Positions 13,429 to 16,959 of a stretch of DNA of 16,959 nt are shown here, one piece after another. Source of the stretch: JBLHUT01 sp047629975 (GTDB lineage: Bacteria > Pseudomonadota > Alphaproteobacteria > Rhodobacterales > Rhodobacteraceae). Location: NCBI GenBank assembly GCA_047629975.1, contig JBLHUT010000040.1, positions 1 through 16,959 of the forward strand. Direction: 5' to 3'. Below the pieces are notes generated by a model. It was not told the origin of the DNA. It searched no databases and saw only the letters and a list, made by a program, of their open reading frames with translations. A program made the position numbers and the translations under genes. Numbering within the stretch: the stretch's first letter is position 1; the number at the start of each line of letters is the position of its first letter.

Positions 13429-15873
13429 TCAAGCGCGTAAACGCTTGTTTTCAGGATCCCACAGGGCTTGATTTCCAGACACCCGAGCCGGAATTCGAGT
13501 GCCGTAGATCTCTACTTCGACTCGCGTACCTGCTGTGGCAAGATCAGACCGCAACATGCTCAAAGCAATGGATTTTCCAACCCGGTAGCCCCAGCCGCCA
13601 CTGGTGGTTTCCCCAACCAGTTGATCGCCATGCCAGATATTGGACATGTAGGGGGCATCGTATCCGTCGGCGTCAAGAGTGAGTGTCGCAAACATCTTTT
13701 CGCTGCCTTGCTGCTTTTCCTTTAACAACAACGCTTTGCCCGGAAAATCCTGAGGTTTGTCAAACTTGACAAATCGATCAAGACCACCCTCTAGAATGCT
13801 GTAATCCGTAGACAAATCGCCTTTCCATGCGCGGTACCCCTTTTCGAGCCGGAGCGTGTTCAGGGCGAACATTCCAAAAGGTGTCGCGCCTTGGGCCACC
13901 ACGGCATCATAAATATGGGCATGATCGTTCTGGCTTGAGTGGATCTCCCAACCAAGCTCACCGGCGAAACTCACCCGTGCCAAAGTCACAGCCCGTCCTG
14001 CAACAGCGGCTTTTTGATGGCTAAGCCAAGGCAGCGCCAGATCAGCATCGGACAGGTTGGAAAATAGCTTCCGGCTCTCGGGTCCGGTAACAATAAGTGT
14101 CGAAAAATCAGAGGTTTGATCGACTAACTTAAGGTTTCCTGGGAGGGTGCTCTGTAACCAGTCCCGATCATGCCACTGGGCGGCAGCGGCGGTAATCAGG
14201 GTAAAGGCATCGTTTGAGTGGCGCATCAACGACATCTCGGTAAGGATACGGCCTCGGTGATCTGGGAAATACCCCAACCCGATCCGCCCAACTTTTGGAA
14301 TGGCACCGGTAATCTGCCCGGCAAGCCATTGGGCTGCCCCGTCTCCGGCTAGCTCGAAGCGTGAAAACCCGGGCAAGTCCAGTACGCCAACAGTGTCACG
14401 AACCGCGAGCGCCTCTTCGCGAACCCGCGGCTCCCACGGGCCTTGCCGCGCCCAGGTTTTCGAGGCGTCTTCGGTGGTGTCGTCGCCGGGTTTTGCAAAC
14501 CAATTGGCACGTTCCCATCCGTTATACGCTCCCATCTGTCCGCCCGATGCGACAATTCTATCATGTGCGGGGGAGAGTTTCCGGTTGCGGCCAGCCGGCC
14601 ATTCATGGGTCGGGAAATGCATGGCATATTCGTGGCCATAGACCTCCATTCCCTTGGCGTTGGTATAGGCTTGATCGGCATGTTCGGTGAAGCGCCGCGG
14701 GTCTGTGGCCCACATATCCCATTCGGTGCCGCCTTCGGTGATCCACTCTGCGAGGACTTTGCCGGCGCCGCCCCCCTGTGCGATCCCAAAGGTAAAGACG
14801 CAGGCCTCATAGGCGTTTGGCACGCCGGGCATTGGGCCGATCAACGGGTTGCCGTCCGGTGTATACGGGATGGGGCCGTTTATGACCTTGTTCACCCCTG
14901 CGGTTCCCAAAAGCGGCACGCGCGACATTGCATCCTCGATATACCATTCCAGTCTTTCCAGATCGTCGGGGTAGAGTTGAAAGCTGAAGTCCTCTGGCAA
15001 CGGATCGTTCGGATCGATCCAATGAGCCTTACAATTGCGCTCGTAAGGGCCAAGATTCAAACCATACTTCTCCTGCCGAAGGTAATATGAGCTGTCAACA
15101 TCGCGTAACAGCGGGAGTTTCGCATTGTTTGACTTTGACCATTCCTCGAGTTCGGGAATTTCATCGGTAAGCAGGTATTGGTGGCTCATCACGACCATCG
15201 GAACTGTTCGGCCACCATACGGTTTGAACCATTCTCCGACCCGTTGGGCATAGTATCCTGCGGCATTCACGACAATCTCACACCGGATCGTTCCGCGCTC
15301 TGTGTGGACATTCCATTCGCCGTTCTCACGCGTAACCCCGGTGGCGGGCGTGAACCGGTGAATTTGCGCGCCCATATCGCGCGCCCCTTTCGCCAGCGCC
15401 TGCGTCAGCTGCGAGGGGTCGATGTCACCGTCATTCGGATCAAATAGGCCACCCTCGAGGTCGTGGGTTTCCATAAAGGGATAGCGCGCCTTGAGGTCTG
15501 TCAGCGAAAGCATCTCGAGACCTGAATCGAGCGCGCGGCCCATGCCTCTGGCGCGTTCGAATTCAAGCATGCGGTCTTTTGAGTGGGCAAGCCGCACCGA
15601 TCCGGTGACGTGATAGTTCATCGGATAATCAACTTCGTCGGCCAAGCCACTGTAAAGACGCGTAGAGTATCGTTGCATATTCATGATCGACCAGCTGGCC
15701 GAAAAGGTCGGCACATTGCCCGCTGCGTGCCACGTGGAGCCAGCTGTCAGTTCGTTCTTCTCCAGCAGGACACAGTCGCTCCATCCGGCCTTGGCAAGGT
15801 GGTAAAGAGCAGAGGCGCCAACGGCACCGCCACCGATTATGACGACGCGGGCATGGGACGGCAGTTCGGCCAT
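13429..15873 (-). CDS. Dimethylglycine/sarcosine dehydrogenase-like flavoprotein (FAD oxidoreductase + GcvT), paralogue A
   Basis: This 814-residue protein has the same domain order as the gene downstream: DAO-type FAD domain (about 8-380), FAO linker (380-435) and GcvT barrel plus C-terminal domain (about 440-810). The FAD motif is VVIIGGGAVGAS (10-21) with E38; STWHAAG places His49 at the covalent FAD position. The folate domain reads GRILTEMSLMR, with Glu546 at the position where paralogue B and typical GcvT proteins carry Asp. The start at 15873 is supported by GAAAGGA 6 nt upstream. It lies 24 bp after the regulator gene and 34 bp before paralogue B, so the three form one operon. The expected reaction is FAD-linked N-demethylation with or without transfer to folate; substrate is not known. 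The two proteins share layout but are clearly diverged, so they are old paralogues, not a recent duplication. Confidence 0.88.
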   Translation of the reverse strand: MAELPSHARVVIIGGGAVGASALYHLAKAGWSDCVLLEKNELTAGSTWHAAGNVPTFSASWSIMNMQRYSTRLYSGLADEVDYPMNYHVTGSVRLAHSKDRMLEFERARGMGRALDSGLEMLSLTDLKARYPFMETHDLEGGLFDPNDGDIDPSQLTQALAKGARDMGAQIHRFTPATGVTRENGEWNVHTERGTIRCEIVVNAAGYYAQRVGEWFKPYGGRTVPMVVMSHQYLLTDEIPELEEWSKSNNAKLPLLRDVDSSYYLRQEKYGLNLGPYERNCKAHWIDPNDPLPEDFSFQLYPDDLERLEWYIEDAMSRVPLLGTAGVNKVINGPIPYTPDGNPLIGPMPGVPNAYEACVFTFGIAQGGGAGKVLAEWITEGGTEWDMWATDPRRFTEHADQAYTNAKGMEVYGHEYAMHFPTHEWPAGRNRKLSPAHDRIVASGGQMGAYNGWERANWFAKPGDDTTEDASKTWARQGPWEPRVREEALAVRDTVGVLDLPGFSRFELAGDGAAQWLAGQITGAIPKVGRIGLGYFPDHRGRILTEMSLMRHSNDAFTLITAAAAQWHDRDWLQSTLPGNLKLVDQTSDFSTLIVTGPESRKLFSNLSDADLALPWLSHQKAAVAGRAVTLARVSFAGELGWEIHSSQNDHAHIYDAVVAQGATPFGMFALNTLRLEKGYRAWKGDLSTDYSILEGGLDRFVKFDKPQDFPGKALLLKEKQQGSEKMFATLTLDADGYDAPYMSNIWHGDQLVGETTSGGWGYRVGKSIALSMLRSDLATAGTRVEVEIYGTRIPARVSGNQALWDPENKRLRA

Positions 15874-15897
15874 TGGCTATCCTTTCATGAGGCTGGA

Positions 15898-16467
15898 CTA
15901 ATAAACGGGCGGGGCAATGACCCAGATCGCACAGGCGGGCTGCGAAAACGGGTTCTCCCAACGATAGGTTTCATCGCGGATGCGAAAGCTGTCACCGCGC
16001 CTGATCTCGAACTTCTCTTTGCCGATATAAAGGATCAGCCGCCCCGAGAGCAGGTAGCCGATCTCTTCGGTCGGACGCTTGCGCGGTGTGATGATCCCCG
16101 AGCGCGGCTGGAAGGTGGAGTGTATGACTTCGAAACTGTCGGTCAGATCCGGCGACAAAAGCTCCTCGCTCAACCCCGAGGCGCGGTGCCCGATCCGGCG
16201 TCGTGCTGTAGAACGCACAATGCGGCCTTGCTCTTCGATCGGACCGGGCGCACCGCCAAAAAGCATCGAGACCGGTACATCGTACAAAGTCGCAAGGGAC
16301 TGGATATCGCCGGCCGTGGGCGACGACAGTCCGCGTTCAACCTGACTCATCCAGCCAACCGACTTGTCCAGATGTGCAGCCACCTGACCAAGGGTCATGG
16401 AGCGCGCCTTGCGCAAAGCTCGCAGGTCATCGCCGATGCCGGGTGAAGTGAAATGATCCTGTGCCAT
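15898..16467 (-). CDS. XRE-family transcriptional regulator with C-terminal cupin domain
   Basis: This 189-residue regulator has an N-terminal helix-turn-helix of the XRE/Cro type (about residues 12-66: LRALRKARSMTLGQVAAHL, then KSVGWMSQVERGLSSPTAGD) and a C-terminal cupin_2 sensor domain (about 115-186, with GYLLSGRLILYIG and RRGDSFRI). Such XRE-cupin proteins commonly control neighbouring amino acid or amine catabolic genes by sensing a small ligand. The start at 16467 is preferred: AGGG lies just upstream, and the next ATG (16497) falls inside a predicted -10 box and operator. It is first in an operon with the two dimethylglycine dehydrogenase-like genes and probably controls them and itself. 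Whether it represses or activates, and its ligand, cannot be read from sequence; an N-methylated amine is a reasonable guess. Confidence 0.9.
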   Translation of the reverse strand: MAQDHFTSPGIGDDLRALRKARSMTLGQVAAHLDKSVGWMSQVERGLSSPTAGDIQSLATLYDVPVSMLFGGAPGPIEEQGRIVRSTARRRIGHRASGLSEELLSPDLTDSFEVIHSTFQPRSGIITPRKRPTEEIGYLLSGRLILYIGKEKFEIRRGDSFRIRDETYRWENPFSQPACAIWVIAPPVY

Positions 16468-16495
16468 GCGCCCTACTGTGAATATCGTTGCATAC

Positions 16496-16525
16496 ATTTC
16501 ACCGATTTTCGGGTGAAATTGTCAA
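16496..16525 (-). promoter_or_regulatory. Promoter of the regulator operon with embedded operator
   Basis: On the minus strand a consensus -35 box TTGACA (16525-16520) is followed after 18 nt by TGAAAT (16501-16496; 4 of 6 match to TATAAT). Between and over them lies a perfect inverted repeat: ATTTCACC (16496-16503) and GGTGAAAT (16512-16519), 8-nt spacer. A protein bound there would cover the promoter, suggesting autorepression by the XRE-cupin regulator. Boxes and repeat are seen; function is inferred. Confidence 0.65.
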
Positions 16526-16613
16526 GCAATATTTCATTTCAGTGAAGCGGTTTTTCTCACTCAAGGTTGATATGGACAATGTATCGCCAAGCTGCCGAGT
16601 AATTTTTCAACAT

Positions 16614-16633
16614 AATTTCATGAAGGTGAAATT
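16614..16633. promoter_or_regulatory. Second inverted repeat with the same half-site
   Basis: AATTTCA (16614-16620) and TGAAATT (16627-16633) form a perfect 7-bp inverted repeat with a 6-nt spacer. The half-site ATTTCA/TGAAAT is the one found in the operator at 16496-16519. It lies about 95 bp upstream of the regulator promoter and could be an auxiliary site, or serve a plus-strand promoter nearby (TTGCGT at 16635, TATAAT at 16660-16665, 19-nt spacer). Confidence 0.5.
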
Positions 16634-16839
16634 CTTGCGTAATGAAAACTTTCGAGTCGTATAATAATGGCTTGGTTTTTTTGAAATCTGAAAATTGATA
16701 TCAAAAATTCATCTCGCGACGTGATCTTCGGGTTTTTCTCCACGACCTGAACCTTGGTGAAGCTGATTAAGCCTTGTCAGGCGCTGACAGCCTGATCAAA
16801 ATCTGGAATATATATTTAGGAACAGATGATTGAACCGAA

Positions 16840-16870
16840 AAGGGAGCCCGCGAATGACGCGGGCTCCCTT
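16840..16870 (-). terminator. Rho-independent terminator of the right-edge gene
   Basis: A perfect 13-bp stem (16840-16852 with 16858-16870) encloses the 5-nt loop 16853-16857. Read on the minus strand the GC-rich stem runs into TTTT (then CGG), a typical intrinsic terminator layout; the plus direction lacks a T-run. It lies 28 bp beyond the stop codon of the minus-strand gene entering from the right edge, which it should terminate, insulating the regulator operon from read-through. Confidence 0.85.
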
Positions 16871-16898
16871 GATCTTGTTAAACAATTCACTGGTCGTG

Positions 16899-16958
16899 CT
16901 ATTGAGCAGGCTCGACCATCGCAACACCTGCAACAGCCACCGGCTTTTTCATTGCATC
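16899..16958 (-). CDS. C-terminal end of an unidentified gene, cut by the window edge
   Basis: On the minus strand a frame open from the right edge ends at TAG (16901-16899) and encodes DAMKKPVAVAGVAMVEPAQ. It is called because it stops 28 bp before a strong minus-strand terminator and has ordinary codons. The tail is rich in Ala and Val and is not enough to name a family. Frame choice is inference: one other frame stops almost at once, and the third would run into the terminator hairpin. Confidence 0.5.
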   Translation of the reverse strand, partial: DAMKKPVAVAGVAMVEPAQ

Positions 16959-16959
16959 G

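Larger units (their letters stand above)
16468..16839. other. AT-rich intergenic region upstream of the regulator operon
   Basis: About 370 bp without a convincing gene and clearly more AT-rich than its flanks. Besides the two inverted repeats it holds single copies of ATTTCA/TGAAAT at 16531-16536, 16536-16541 and 16682-16687, and a perfect TATAAT on the plus strand at 16660-16665. A plus-strand frame starting at 16826 runs through the terminator hairpin and is not believed to be a gene. A small RNA from the TATAAT cannot be excluded. Confidence 0.5.

Noticed and set aside
16468..16497. Upstream ATG at 16497 for the XRE-cupin regulator
   Set aside because: It overlaps the predicted -10 box and operator; the ATG at 16467 has an AGGG site and gives the usual length.
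16826..16959. Plus-strand open frame running to the right edge
   Set aside because: It reads straight through the 13-bp terminator stem and is opposite the better-supported minus-strand gene end.

Overview
The window looks like chromosomal DNA of a marine Rhodobacteraceae (roseobacter-type alphaproteobacterium). This rests on protein style, the GC-rich left half, tightly packed operons and the gene mix of CoA-linked beta-oxidation next to methylated-amine oxidation. Organism assignment is inference. No rRNA, tRNA, CRISPR array, insertion sequence or phage gene was seen.

Region 1 (1-8852) is a complete CoA-dependent degradation cluster in two converging arms. The plus arm encodes the C-terminal part of an acyl-CoA ligase, a thiolase, a stand-alone APH-fold kinase of the ACAD10/11 N-terminal type, an SDR dehydrogenase and a PaaI-type hotdog thioesterase. 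The minus arm encodes a fused enoyl-CoA hydratase/3-hydroxyacyl-CoA dehydrogenase and two acyl-CoA dehydrogenase subunits (large, small). The arms meet tail to tail at one CTAG tetranucleotide that serves both stop codons. The enzyme set resembles the pimeloyl-CoA (pim) cluster of Rhodopseudomonas. The added kinase and SDR suggest that the substrate may be a 4-hydroxy (or 4-oxo) carboxylic acid activated by phosphorylation at CoA level, as in levulinate catabolism and mammalian ACAD10/11.

Region 2 (8853-9485) is a 633-bp divergent spacer with no recognisable gene. It carries a short period-13 repeat.

Region 3 (9486-10932) holds a two-gene ABC importer (permease plus ATPase) of the tungstate TupBC type. 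No substrate-binding tupA gene is present in the window, and the ATPase has a Lys in place of the Q-loop Gln.

Region 4 (10947-16467, minus strand) is a three-gene operon: an XRE-cupin repressor-like regulator, then two tandem dimethylglycine/sarcosine dehydrogenase-like flavoproteins (DAO-type FAD domain fused to a GcvT-type folate domain). The two paralogues differ at a key acidic residue of the folate domain (Glu versus Asp). The regulator has a perfect inverted repeat between a consensus -35 box and a -10-like box just upstream of its start, which suggests autoregulation. Further ATTTCA/TGAAAT half-sites lie in the AT-rich spacer upstream.

Region 5 (16468-16959) is that AT-rich spacer, a strong rho-independent terminator reading leftward, and the last 19 codons of an unidentified minus-strand gene cut by the window edge.
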